Shown in pieces: positions 14,196-22,714 of a stretch of 25,227 nucleotides of DNA (positions are counted from its first letter, which is position 1; every line of letters starts with the position of its first letter). Source of the stretch: an uncultured Methylobacillus sp. (GTDB lineage Bacteria > Pseudomonadota > Gammaproteobacteria > Burkholderiales > Methylophilaceae); contig CAMLDO010000030.1 in assembly GCA_946478865.1 (NCBI GenBank), positions 1 to 25,227 on the forward strand, read 5' to 3'. The notes beneath the pieces are model-generated. The model worked only from the letters and a program-made list of their open reading frames with translations. It was not told the origin of the DNA and searched no databases. Made by a program: the position numbers and the translations under genes.

Positions 14196-15785
14196 ATGAC
14201 CCCAGGCCATGCGCCCTCCGCCGCCTTCTGGCGCCGCCATTTCCTGCTGCATCTCGCCGCCTTTATCGCGCTGACGTTCTGGGTCGTGCAGCAGACACGC
14301 CCGATCACGCTGCCCGACCTGCATCTCGCGGAAGGCGAGCGCCTCGCCTGCGTCTCCTATGCGCCCTATCACGAGCCGGGCCAGTCACCGTTCGACCCCA
14401 ATCTGCGCATCCCGCGCGAGCAGATCGCGGCCGACCTCAAGGCGCTCTCCAAAATCACCAACTGCGTGCGTATTTACGCAGTAGACCAAGGGCTGGAATA
14501 CGTGCCGGAACTCGCTAAGCAAAATGGTCTGAAGATACTGCTAGGCGCGTGGATCGGGCGCGATCCGATCAACAATCGCTACCAGATCGACACCGTGGTG
14601 AAGCTCGCGAATCTGTATCCGGAAACCATACGCGCGGTCATCGTCGGCAATGAGGTCATGCTGCGCCGCGAGCAGCCGGAAGCGGCAATGCGGGCAATGA
14701 TAGACGAGGTGAAAGGCCGCGTGAGCGTGCCCGTGACCTACGCCGATGTGTGGGAATTCTGGATCAAGCATCCCAGCCTCATCGGTGGCGTCGATTTCGC
14801 CACCATCCATATCCTGCCGTACTGGGAGGATTACCCGATCGCCGTCGAACATGCGATCGCCCATGTAGGCTCGATTCGCGAGCGCATGCAGAAGGAACTG
14901 GGCAAGCCCGTGCTCATCGGCGAAACCGGGTGGCCGAGCGAAGGCCGCCAGCGCGAAGGCGCACGCCCCGGCATCGTGGAGCAGGCGCAATTCGTGCGCA
15001 CCTTCATTCGCCAGGCGCACGACCAGGGCTGGGACTACAACCTCATCGAAGCCATCGACCAGCCATGGAAGCGCCTGTCCGAAGGCACGGTAGGCGGCTA
15101 CTGGGGCATGCTGAATACCGAATTGCAGCCCAAATTCCCGCTGCAAGGTCCGATGCAGGAGCGCAAGAGCGCGCTGCCCTATTTGCTTGCGGCGCTACTC
15201 GGTGCTTTCGCCTGCGGCGCGCTCGGCCTACAAGCCGGCAAGCGGGGCTGGCGCTGGCTCACCTGGACCGCGGCAGGCGCGTGGGCGGGCGGCATGTTGT
15301 GGCTGGGCTACGAGCACGCACTCGTGGCGTATCGCAATCCGGTGGAATGGGGCGCGCTCGGCACAGTAGCCGTGGCAGGCACGCTGCTGGTTTTGCGGTT
15401 GGCGGCACGCAGCGATGAAAGCCCTGTCGTGGGATTCGTCGCCTCGTGGCAGCAATGGGCACGCCTGATTCCCGCGCTGCGCATGCTGGTTCTGTTCGGC
15501 GCGGCGGTAGGCGCCTTGCTGCTGCTCGCCGACCCGCGCTATCGCGATTTCCCGTATGCACTGTATGCGCTGCCGCTGTTCGCGTTGCTGACGCTGCGCA
15601 GCATGTCGGTGTCGGGTCGGGAGGAAAAGATTTGCGCGGCCTTGATTGCCATCTGCGGCATCGGGCGCTGGCTCATGGAGCCGATGAATCCGCAGGCTCA
15701 GGCCTGGGCGGTACTGTGTCTGCTGTTGGCTTTTGCCGGACGCGCGAGCACGAGCAAGGCGAGCACCACGCCGACCGCGGAATAA
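14196..15785 (+). CDS. Membrane-anchored GH17 beta-glucan hydrolase/transglycosylase-like protein
   Basis: The product has 529 residues. One membrane segment (about 15-32) is followed by a periplasmic GH17 TIM-barrel (about 50-320). The likely acid/base is Glu153 in IVGNEVML and the nucleophile Glu243 in IGETGWPSEG. The C-terminal 200 residues carry about seven hydrophobic helices (about 329 on). It should cut or rearrange beta-1,3-linked glucan in the periplasm; related proteobacterial GH17 domains act as transglucosylases. The gene converges on the glucan synthase operon and its last 88 bases overlap the small membrane protein gene on the other strand. There is no strong ribosome-binding site. 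Confidence 0.85.
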   Translation: MTPGHAPSAAFWRRHFLLHLAAFIALTFWVVQQTRPITLPDLHLAEGERLACVSYAPYHEPGQSPFDPNLRIPREQIAADLKALSKITNCVRIYAVDQGLEYVPELAKQNGLKILLGAWIGRDPINNRYQIDTVVKLANLYPETIRAVIVGNEVMLRREQPEAAMRAMIDEVKGRVSVPVTYADVWEFWIKHPSLIGGVDFATIHILPYWEDYPIAVEHAIAHVGSIRERMQKELGKPVLIGETGWPSEGRQREGARPGIVEQAQFVRTFIRQAHDQGWDYNLIEAIDQPWKRLSEGTVGGYWGMLNTELQPKFPLQGPMQERKSALPYLLAALLGAFACGALGLQAGKRGWRWLTWTAAGAWAGGMLWLGYEHALVAYRNPVEWGALGTVAVAGTLLVLRLAARSDESPVVGFVASWQQWARLIPALRMLVLFGAAVGALLLLADPRYRDFPYALYALPLFALLTLRSMSVSGREEKICAALIAICGIGRWLMEPMNPQAQAWAVLCLLLAFAGRASTSKASTTPTAE

Positions 15786-16072
15786 TCCCAGCTATAAAGC
15801 ACAAGGCCGGCGATGCCGGAAGCCCAGGCTAGCCAGGCCAGCGGACGCAGCTTAGGCGCCAGCGCAAAAATGGCCGCACCCACCGCGACATAGCCCAACT
15901 GCTGGCGATTGAAAGTCGCGACGATAAGGTCGCGCAGCACACAGTGCCATTCCTCCGAACCGAGGCATGCGTGCGCGATGCCCTCCGGCTCGATCAGCCC
16001 GTAGCGCGCCCACAACGCGAGCCCCAGCACAGCCACGCCGCTCAGGAGCAGAGTGAGAATACGTGTCTTCAT
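15698..16072 (-). CDS. Small membrane protein coupled to the glucan synthase
   Basis: The product has 124 residues with about four hydrophobic segments (about 5-22, 58-73, 77-92 and 96-110) and a Cys pair in a loop (HACLGSEEWHC) that may face the periplasm. No family was recognised. Its ATG overlaps the stop of the glucan synthase gene (ATGA, 16072-16069), so it is very probably made with it and may be an accessory or export subunit. Its 3' end overlaps the convergent GH17 gene by 88 bases. Confidence 0.72.
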   Translation of the reverse strand: MKTRILTLLLSGVAVLGLALWARYGLIEPEGIAHACLGSEEWHCVLRDLIVATFNRQQLGYVAVGAAIFALAPKLRPLAWLAWASGIAGLVLYSWDYSAVGVVLALLVLARPAKANSRHSTAQA

Positions 16073-18684
16073 GCCGCTGCCACCGGCTCGCCCTGCGGCG
16101 CCTTTTCCGGCCAGTAGGACGCGATCTGGCTGCCGAGTGCCGCCCAGTAGGGGATCGTCTCGAACAGCAGCACCGCCATCCAGGCGCGCGCTGCGGGGTC
16201 ATTGGCTCCCAGGCTCACGGCCACGCTCACCACGGCGATCATGAGGCCGATCAGCAGTGCCATTTCTTCGCGGATCGGAGCGAAGAAGGCCAGCCCCTTG
16301 CTCTTGGCCCAGCTCTTGGGCGTCACAACGAACACGCCTTTTTTCTTGAAGATGCCGGCGAATACGCCGCGCGCCACGGCGTGCGACAGACTTGCGGACA
16401 AGAGCGAGGCGCCGGCGATGTCGATCCACGGACATTCCATCGTGCGTCGGTACAGAATCGGTCCCATCGCCGCCTTGAACGCCATGAAGCCCAGCATGGG
16501 CGCCACCAGCACCGTCATCGGCAAGCCGAAGGACTTGGGCGCGACGATCATGAGGATGGTCCACAGCAGCGAGGCAAAGGTGAAGACGAGCTGCAGCGCG
16601 TCGCCGAACCAGGTGAACCAGCCGGTGAGGAAGTGGTAACGCTGCGCCATGTTGAGGTTGCTGCGTCCGAGCAGCGCCGGCAGGTGTGCCTTTAGAATCT
16701 GCATCGCGCCGAAGGCCCAGCGGAAGCGCTGGCTCTTGATCGCGGCGAAGTTGGCGGGGGTGAGCCCCTTGCCCAGCACCTGGTCCACGTAGCGCGTGTC
16801 GTAGCCTTTGCGCAGCAGGCGCAGGCCCAATTCCGAATCCTCGCAGATGCACCACTCCGACCAGCCGCCCACCTCGTCGAGGAATTTGCGCCGGACCAGC
16901 GTCATCGTGCCATGCTGGATGAGCGCGTTGCGCTCGTTGCGGTGGTGCATGCCGATGCGGAAGAAGCCGTCGAACTCCCAGTTGCACATGCGGCGGAACG
17001 GCTGGTTCTCCCAGTTGCGGTGGGCTTGCGGCGCCTGCACCACGGCCACGTCCGGCGCCTGCACGAAATGCGGCACGAGCGTCGCGATCCAGTCCGGATC
17101 GACCACGTAATCCGCATCCACTACGCCAATGACCTCGGCGCGCGCATCGGTTTCCTTGAGTGCAAAATTGAGCGCCCCCGCCTTGAAACCCGGCCACGGC
17201 CGCAGGTGGAAGAAGCGGAAATTCGGCCGCCCCATGCTCGCAATATGCTCTTCGACCGGCTTCCACAGCGCCTCGTCGGCGGTGTTGTTGTCGATCACCA
17301 GCACTTCGAAGTTTCGGTAGCTGCTGCGCGCGAGGCTATCGATCGTCTCGATCACCATCTCCGGCGGCTCGTTGTAACAGGCGAGATGGATGGAGACGAA
17401 GGGTTCCTGCTCGGGCGGCAAGGCAGGCAGCGGCGTGAAGCGGCGTTTCCAGATGCGCTTGAACAGCACCTCGCCGAATTCGTAGCCGTGCGTGAGCAGC
17501 ACCGAAATCGTGATCAGCGTCGCCGCGATAAGCACGGAAAGACCGACCAGATCGCGCTGCGTGAGGTAATACTCGGCCGGCACGTTGATACCCACGATGA
17601 GCGTCGCAACAGACGCCTGGACCAGCACTGCGAGCCAGATGCGGCCCATGAGGCTCCAGCTCGATAACAGCAGCGTGATGAGGAACATCGGGATGAAGGC
17701 GTACATCGCCGCCTCGCGTGCCTTGCCCTCCCAGTTGATGTCGCGCGGCACCTCGCCCGTGAGCGAGAACTTGGGCTCGCGGTCGGCGTTATAGACGCCC
17801 CAGTAGGCGCCCGCCCAGCCTTCCAGCGAGACCTTCCACGGCTGGTCGAAGGCTTCCATGACGTAGTAATCCAGATTGCGGGTACGTTCAAGCGCGAGGA
17901 AGGTGCGCAGGAACAAGGCCTCGTTTTCGCGTGAGGCGATAGCCGCCTGCATCGCAGGACCGCGGCTCGGCCAGCCGATTTCGCCGATGACGATCTTCTT
18001 GCCGGGGAAGGTGCGCTCCAGCTCGTCATAGCGCTGCATGGCGTAGGTCACCGCCTTATCGGCAGGGACGCCTTCGTGATAGGGCAGCAAGTGCACGGTG
18101 ATGAAATCGACGTGCTCCACCAGCTCGGGGTTCTTGATCCAGATGTGCCACGGCTCGGCCGTGGAGACCGGCTTGCCGGTCGCTTTCTTGACCGCATCGA
18201 GATAGAGGATGAGGGTTTCCGCCGACATGTCCTCGCGCAGGATCGCTTCGTTGCCCACGATGAGGCGATCGATGTGCGGATAATTCCGGGCGAGCTTGAT
18301 GCCGGCTTCCATCTCCTTCATGTTGTGCTCGACGCTCTGGTCGAGCCAGATGCCATTGGTGAGGTGCAGGCCCTTCTTGGCGGAAAGCGGCACCACGGCG
18401 ACATTATCGATCGAGGAATAGGTACGGATGCGCTCCGTGGTTTTGGCGAGGATGTCGAGATCGTTCGACAACTGCTTTTCGGACGGGAAATCGTCTTCGA
18501 GCGGGCTCTGATCGCGGCCATAGCCGCTGTAGGCAAAGCCGGCGATGGCGTTTTCCGCCTCGGCCATGGGCTGGCCGCGGTTCACCCAGGCCCACATCGC
18601 GAACTGCGCCGAAGCGACAAAGGTCGCGATGATGAGGGCGACGGCGACATGGAGGGTAAATCGTGCGTATCGTTTGAGTGCCAT
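16069..18684 (-). CDS. ndvB: NdvB-type beta-glucan synthase (GH17-GT2 fusion)
   Basis: The product has 871 residues. An N-terminal membrane segment (about 9-31) leads to a periplasmic GH17 domain (about 45-320) with Glu146 (IVGNEAIL) and Glu235 (IGEIGWPSRG). Membrane helices follow (about 329-348, 350-368, 379-398), then a cytoplasmic GT2 domain with Asn-rich VIDNNTADE (about 463-472), Asp523-Ala-Asp525, Glu615-Asp616 and QRFRW (652-656), and further C-terminal membrane helices. GT2 should polymerise glucose from UDP-glucose and export it, and GH17 then branch or cyclise the chain. Size and domain order match Pseudomonas NdvB, which makes periplasmic glucans linked to biofilm antibiotic tolerance. 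Linkage specificity is inferred. Confidence 0.9.
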   Translation of the reverse strand: MALKRYARFTLHVAVALIIATFVASAQFAMWAWVNRGQPMAEAENAIAGFAYSGYGRDQSPLEDDFPSEKQLSNDLDILAKTTERIRTYSSIDNVAVVPLSAKKGLHLTNGIWLDQSVEHNMKEMEAGIKLARNYPHIDRLIVGNEAILREDMSAETLILYLDAVKKATGKPVSTAEPWHIWIKNPELVEHVDFITVHLLPYHEGVPADKAVTYAMQRYDELERTFPGKKIVIGEIGWPSRGPAMQAAIASRENEALFLRTFLALERTRNLDYYVMEAFDQPWKVSLEGWAGAYWGVYNADREPKFSLTGEVPRDINWEGKAREAAMYAFIPMFLITLLLSSWSLMGRIWLAVLVQASVATLIVGINVPAEYYLTQRDLVGLSVLIAATLITISVLLTHGYEFGEVLFKRIWKRRFTPLPALPPEQEPFVSIHLACYNEPPEMVIETIDSLARSSYRNFEVLVIDNNTADEALWKPVEEHIASMGRPNFRFFHLRPWPGFKAGALNFALKETDARAEVIGVVDADYVVDPDWIATLVPHFVQAPDVAVVQAPQAHRNWENQPFRRMCNWEFDGFFRIGMHHRNERNALIQHGTMTLVRRKFLDEVGGWSEWCICEDSELGLRLLRKGYDTRYVDQVLGKGLTPANFAAIKSQRFRWAFGAMQILKAHLPALLGRSNLNMAQRYHFLTGWFTWFGDALQLVFTFASLLWTILMIVAPKSFGLPMTVLVAPMLGFMAFKAAMGPILYRRTMECPWIDIAGASLLSASLSHAVARGVFAGIFKKKGVFVVTPKSWAKSKGLAFFAPIREEMALLIGLMIAVVSVAVSLGANDPAARAWMAVLLFETIPYWAALGSQIASYWPEKAPQGEPVAAA

Positions 18685-18771
18685 GCGGATGTATTGGCCG
18701 TTTCAGACTTTGTAACTGCGGATGGGGACGAAATTGTAAATGATTTGTCGCCGCCCCTCGCCATTGCACAT

Positions 18772-18794
18772 AAAAAAAGCCCGCAAAAGCGGGC
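18772..18794 (-). terminator. Terminator of the azoR-pirin operon
   Basis: On the minus strand GCCCGC, TTTT and GCGGGC are followed by TTTTTTT. It lies about 80 bases past the pirin stop codon and ahead of the glucan synthase promoter region. Confidence 0.88.
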
Positions 18795-18871
18795 AATTTT
18801 GGTTCTTATGGACTATGGCTCCGGCCAGTTTTTCGCATCAGATCCCCTTCTGCAACGTGACACTTGGCATT

Positions 18872-19756
18872 TCAGAGGCGGCCTTCGCGATAATCGTTGA
18901 TCGCCTCGAAAATCTGCTCCTGGGTATTCATCACGAACGGACCGTATTGCACGATGGGCTCACGCAGCGGGCGGCCCGCGATGAGCAGCAGACGTGCATC
19001 GTGCGTGGCCAACAACTCCACTCCGTCGCTGTCCGTATCGTTGCGGAACACCGCCATGCGCTGTGCGGGAACAGTGCGCTCGCCGACCGTGACCTCGCCG
19101 CGGTACACATAGGCGAAGACGTTGAAACCTGGCGGAATGGCCTGGGCGAACCGGACGCCTGCGGGCAGATGCACATCGAGGTACAACGGCTCGGTCACCT
19201 CGCGCCACATGGCTCCCGCAACACCTTGGCTTACGCCTGCGATCACACGCACCGTGACGCCTTCTTCCGTTGTGTACTGCGGGATTTCGGCGCTCTGGAT
19301 ATCGCGATACCACGCCGGACGCATCTTGTCCGCAGCAGGCAGGTTGAGCCAAAGCTGAAAGCCCTCCATGCGACCTTCCCGCTGTTCCGGCAACTCGGAG
19401 TGGATTACGCCCCGCCCTGCCGTCATCCATTGCACGCCGCCGCTTTCCAGCAACCCCTCGTTGCCGGCGCTGTCTCGGTGGCGCATGCGGCCTTCGAGCA
19501 TGTAGGTCACGGTTTCGAAGCCGCGATGCGGATGGTCGGGAAAACCGCCGATGTAATCGTCCGGATTCTCGGTGCCGAAAGCATCCAGCATGAGGAAGGG
19601 GTCGAGGCGGCGCTGCAAATGCTGCGTAAGCACGCGTGTGAGCCTGACCCCGGCGCCATCCGAAGTCGCCTGCCCGGCCACCAGCTGCTCCACCGGGCGC
19701 GGGTGCGTCACCTTATCCGGGCGAATGGATGTCTGGGTCAAGGTACGGGCGGTCAT
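18872..19756 (-). CDS. Pirin-family cupin protein
   Basis: The product has 294 residues from the ATG at 19756. The frame is open further upstream but overlaps azoR, and a perfect AAGGAGG lies just before this ATG. The bicupin fold shows the pirin signature DPFLMLDAFG, FPDHPHRGFETVTYMLEG and HSELPE, with the metal ligands expected at the two His of HPHRG plus a later His and Glu (IHSELPE). Some bacterial pirins have quercetinase activity or respond to redox stress. The ribosome-binding site overlaps the azoR stop codon, so it is translated with azoR. It is part of a quinone/redox-stress unit. Confidence 0.93.
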   Translation of the reverse strand: MTARTLTQTSIRPDKVTHPRPVEQLVAGQATSDGAGVRLTRVLTQHLQRRLDPFLMLDAFGTENPDDYIGGFPDHPHRGFETVTYMLEGRMRHRDSAGNEGLLESGGVQWMTAGRGVIHSELPEQREGRMEGFQLWLNLPAADKMRPAWYRDIQSAEIPQYTTEEGVTVRVIAGVSQGVAGAMWREVTEPLYLDVHLPAGVRFAQAIPPGFNVFAYVYRGEVTVGERTVPAQRMAVFRNDTDSDGVELLATHDARLLLIAGRPLREPIVQYGPFVMNTQEQIFEAINDYREGRL

Positions 19757-19766
19757 GATGTCCTCC

Positions 19767-20369
19767 TTAAGCCGCAATGGCTTCCTCAATCTGGCGATGG
19801 GCTTCGGCGATGCCGCTGCGCTCCGCTTCTTCGCCCATTGCCAGTCCTTCCGCGTAGACGAATACCACATCGGTAATGCCGACGAATCCGAGGAAGGTTC
19901 GCAGGTACGGCGTGAGCGTATCGGTCGGCTGATTGCGATGCTTGCCGCCTGCGGCCAGCACCACGTAGGCCTTCTTGCCGGTGAGCAGGCCTTCCGGACC
20001 GTTGGCGGTGTAGCGGAAAGTCACGCCGGCGCGCGAAATCGCATCGATCCAGTTCTTGAGCTGGGCGGGAATGCTGAAGTTGTACATCGGCACGGCCAGC
20101 ACCAGCGCATCGGCCGCCTGCACTTCGGCGATCAGCGCATCATCCAGCGCAACACGCGCCTGCTGCTCCGGCGTACGCTGCTCGGCGGGCGTGAACAGCG
20201 CACCGAGGGTAGCTTCGTCCAGCATCGGATGCGGCGTAGCACCGAGGTCGCGCACTCGCACCTGCGCATCAGAATGTTCCTGCTGCAAGCGCTCGACCAG
20301 CGCATGGGACAAACGAGTGGAATAGGAATTGCCGGCGCGAGCGCTGGAAAGGATTTCGAGAATGTTCAT
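19767..20369 (-). CDS. azoR: FMN-dependent NADH-azoreductase / quinone reductase
   Basis: The product has 200 residues from the ATG at 20369, with AAGGAG upstream. It has the flavodoxin-like fold: the FMN phosphate loop near [14 protein letters not shown], the family motif [28 protein letters not shown] (about 95-122) and the AAGGKH loop. It carries out two-electron reduction of quinones and azo compounds with NADH in the cytoplasm. It is the first gene of the operon with pirin and diverges from a LysR gene 104 bases away, which very likely controls it. Confidence 0.94.
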   Translation of the reverse strand: MNILEILSSARAGNSYSTRLSHALVERLQQEHSDAQVRVRDLGATPHPMLDEATLGALFTPAEQRTPEQQARVALDDALIAEVQAADALVLAVPMYNFSIPAQLKNWIDAISRAGVTFRYTANGPEGLLTGKKAYVVLAAGGKHRNQPTDTLTPYLRTFLGFVGITDVVFVYAEGLAMGEEAERSGIAEAHRQIEEAIAA

Positions 20370-20473
20370 GGTGACTCTCCTTGAGTGAGTTGATGTGGGA
20401 GTCACTTTATCTATTCCAAATAAATCGATTAAGTGGGTATGATGGACAATATTGTTCCATCAATGGAAATATC
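20370..20473. promoter_or_regulatory. Divergent azoR-lysR control region with operator
   Basis: GATGGA-CAATATTG-T-TCCATC (20441-20461) is a two-layer inverted repeat just upstream of the lysR ATG: arms GATGGA/TCCATC around the palindrome CAATATTG. Toward azoR the minus strand has TTAATC-N17-TAAAGT, a weak -35/-10 pair. The palindrome is a good candidate for LysR-protein binding and autorepression. Confidence 0.45.
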
Positions 20474-21424
20474 ATGCTGCTCGACCCCAACGATCTCCTG
20501 CTGTTCGCGCGCGTGGTGGAAGACGCGAGCTTCAGCCGCGCCGCAGACCGTTTCGGCATCCCCAAATCCACACTGTCCAGACGCATCACCCAGCTGGAGT
20601 CGCAATTGGGCGAGCGCCTGCTGCTGCGCACGACACGCAAGCTCACGCTGACCGACTTCGGTCGCGCCGTGCTGAGCCACGCACAGCAGGTCGCGGCCGA
20701 AGTGGAAGCCGCGACCGCAATCGGCCAGCATCGGCAGGCTGAGCCTGCGGGTCGGCTGCGGATTTCGATTCCCGGCGATTTCGCCACCGACGTACTGAGC
20801 CCGCTGCTTGCGGATTTCATCGCAAACCATCCCGCGATCTCGCTCGAAGTCGATATCTCGCCTCGGCGCGTCGATCTCATCGGCGAGAACTTCGATCTCG
20901 CGATCCGTATGGGTGACCTGCAGGACGATGCTTCGCTCGCGGCACGCCGTATCGCAATCATGACCACTGGCCTGTACGCGGCTCCCAAATATCTCAAACA
21001 GCATGGCACCCCCAGCGAACCCGAAGCGCTCATGGAGCATGACGCGCTGCATCTGCTGGGCCGCACCGGAGAACCTGCGCGCTGGCTGCTGAACCGGGAC
21101 AATATCCGATGGGAAGGTGCACCGCCCGCCCGCGCCACCGCCAATTCGCCCGGCCTGCTGCTGCGCCTCGCGCTCGCCGGGGCCGGCATCGCAATGCTGT
21201 CCGACCATTTCGTCGCCTCGCAAGTACAGAGCGGCGCGCTGGTGCGGGTGCTGGAAGACTGGGATTCGCCGGGAGTCCCTGCCTGGGCGGTGTTCCCGGG
21301 ACGGCGACTGATGCCGGCACGAACGCGCGTGTTTCTCGATGCGCTGACGCAAAGCTTCGACCGGGAATGCGAAAACGTGCGGAAAGCGGAAAGCAAAAAG
21401 CCCGCTGACGCGGGCTCTTCCTGA
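20474..21424 (+). CDS. LysR-family transcriptional regulator
   Basis: The product has 316 residues from the ATG at 20474; an upstream extension would cross the control region. The N-terminal winged helix (about 4-62) has DLLLFARVVEDASFSRAADRF and PKSTLSRRITQLESQLG, typical of the CrgA/QseD-like LysR branch, followed by a substrate-binding domain (about 90-300). Divergent LysR genes normally control their neighbour, here azoR-pirin, probably in response to quinones or electrophiles. The final codons (KKPADAGSS) are encoded by a terminator hairpin that serves the convergent gene. Confidence 0.92.
   Translation: MLLDPNDLLLFARVVEDASFSRAADRFGIPKSTLSRRITQLESQLGERLLLRTTRKLTLTDFGRAVLSHAQQVAAEVEAATAIGQHRQAEPAGRLRISIPGDFATDVLSPLLADFIANHPAISLEVDISPRRVDLIGENFDLAIRMGDLQDDASLAARRIAIMTTGLYAAPKYLKQHGTPSEPEALMEHDALHLLGRTGEPARWLLNRDNIRWEGAPPARATANSPGLLLRLALAGAGIAMLSDHFVASQVQSGALVRVLEDWDSPGVPAWAVFPGRRLMPARTRVFLDALTQSFDRECENVRKAESKKPADAGSS
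21394..21416 (-). terminator. Terminator embedded in the 3' end of lysR
   Basis: AGCCCGC, the loop TGAC and GCGGGCT (21399-21416) read on the minus strand are followed by TTTTTGC, so it terminates the Cys-rich protein gene. The whole hairpin lies inside the lysR reading frame, six bases before its stop codon, and may also slow lysR transcription. Confidence 0.8.
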
Positions 21425-21438
21425 AACGCCAGACAAAC

Positions 21439-21867
21439 TCAATGCAGTTCGCTGCCGGGCTCGTCCGGGATGCTGCCGGTGGTTTCCATGCTCGCCATCG
21501 ACTGGCAAGATGCTGCGCAAAGACGGCACACTTCGGCGCACTCCATGAGCGTGCCCTCTTCGCCTTGCGCCAGCCCTTCGCAAAGCTGGGCGCAATCTTC
21601 GCAAATCTCGGCGCATAGTTCGCACATGCCGACGTGATATTCCGAGCCGCGGCTCATGAGCTCCGCATCCAGCACGCACATCGAAGCGCAGTCCAGACAC
21701 AGCGCAATGCACTGGCTCATGCCCGGCTTGTCCATCGAGAGGCACTCGGCGGCGCACTGCTGGCAGATCGTCGCGCAGTCCATGCAGTTCTGGATACAGT
21801 CCTGCATGCTGGGCATCATCTGGGAAACGGATTGGGACGAACTGGTCTGGGAAGAATTTTGGATCAT
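21439..21867 (-). CDS. Cys-rich four-helix-bundle copper-storage-like protein (Csp/DUF326 type)
   Basis: The product has 142 residues from the ATG at 21867, preceded by AAAGGAG. It contains 19 Cys spread as CxxxC and CxxC pairs along helices (DCIQNCMDCATICQQCAAEC, then CIALCLDCASMC, CELCAEICEDCAQLC, CAEVCRLCAASC), all facing the core in this family, which binds many Cu(I) ions per subunit. There is no Sec or Tat signal, so it is probably cytosolic like Csp3 rather than exported Csp1. The Ser/Gln-rich first 20 residues look disordered. It may store or buffer copper, fitting the presence of CcoG in the same window. No copper-sensor operator was found upstream. Confidence 0.9.
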   Translation of the reverse strand: MIQNSSQTSSSQSVSQMMPSMQDCIQNCMDCATICQQCAAECLSMDKPGMSQCIALCLDCASMCVLDAELMSRGSEYHVGMCELCAEICEDCAQLCEGLAQGEEGTLMECAEVCRLCAASCQSMASMETTGSIPDEPGSELH

Positions 21868-22039
21868 GACAGGCTCCTTTCGTGGTCGAATCGGTCCTTG
21901 GAAATGTGGAATATTGGCGAGATTGGTGATTCTCGGCTGTAGGAAAGTGACTGATTCTTTGTCAGACGGCATCTTCAGCCATGCTTAAGCTTGAGCAGCT
22001 AGACTGGCATCGTCTTCATTCATTACAAGGACAGACGCC

Positions 22040-22603
22040 ATGAACGCCTCCGCCACCTCTACACGCTATAGCGGTCTCCGCATCGGCCTGCACTGGGCCA
22101 TCGCCCTGCTGATCGCCGCCGCCTACGCCCTGATCGAGCTACGCGAGTTCTACCCCAAGGGGAGCGACCCGCGCGAACTCATGAAAACCCTGCATTTCAT
22201 GCTGGGACTGAGCGTGCTCTTCCTGGCAATGCTGCGCGTCGCCGCGGCGCTGAGCTCCGCCAAGCCTGCCATCGTGCCTGCACCGCCGGCATGGCAACAT
22301 GCGCTGGCCGGTGCAACCCACGGCCTGCTCTACCTGCTGATGCTGGGCCTGCCTTTGCTCGGCTGGCTGCTGCTGAGCGCGGCCGGCAAGCCCATTCCCT
22401 TCTTCGGGCTCGAGCTGCCGCCCTTGATGGGTCCGGACAAGGCCACTGCGAAAACACTCAAGGAACTTCATGAGCTGATCGGTCAGCTTGGCTATGCACT
22501 GATCGGCCTGCATACGGCTGCCGCGCTCTACCATCACTATCTGGTCAAGGACAACACGCTGCGCCGTATGCTGCCTGGCTCTGGCGAGCCCTCCGCATCG
22601 TAA
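22040..22603 (+). CDS. Cytochrome b561 (YodB/CybB family)
   Basis: The product has 187 residues with four transmembrane helices (about 15-31, 52-71, 92-113 and 145-166). His18, His52, His144 and His158 are placed to bind two b-type hemes, and RYSGLRIGLHW and LHELIGQLGYALIGLHTAAAL are typical. It transfers electrons in the inner membrane, probably between the quinone pool and periplasmic acceptors. An AAGGA ribosome-binding site lies nine bases upstream. In many genomes b561 genes pair with YceI genes; the YceI gene here is separate. Confidence 0.92.
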   Translation: MNASATSTRYSGLRIGLHWAIALLIAAAYALIELREFYPKGSDPRELMKTLHFMLGLSVLFLAMLRVAAALSSAKPAIVPAPPAWQHALAGATHGLLYLLMLGLPLLGWLLLSAAGKPIPFFGLELPPLMGPDKATAKTLKELHELIGQLGYALIGLHTAAALYHHYLVKDNTLRRMLPGSGEPSAS

Positions 22604-22625
22604 ATTCCCTCGACACGACAAGCAC

Positions 22626-22653
22626 TTGAAAACGCTGCCGAAAATGTTCTAAA
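22626..22653 (+). promoter_or_regulatory. Sigma-70-type promoter upstream of the HAH membrane protein
   Basis: TTGAAA (22626-22631), a 16-base spacer and TCTAAA (22648-22653) lie 60 bases upstream of the GTG start. The -35 matches five of six consensus positions. Confidence 0.4.
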
Positions 22654-22714
22654 GTGCCTGGACCGCCACGGCAAGATGGCGATCCGGGCACAACATTTTC
22701 AAAGGGGATACATC

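Noticed and set aside
20429..21757. 442-codon minus-strand frame opposite lysR
   Set aside because: It covers the lysR coding region, the control region and part of the copper-protein gene, with shadow-like composition.
22676..22714. ATG at 22676 as start of the HAH membrane protein
   Set aside because: No ribosome-binding site precedes it, whereas AAAGGGG sits at the right distance from the GTG at 22715.
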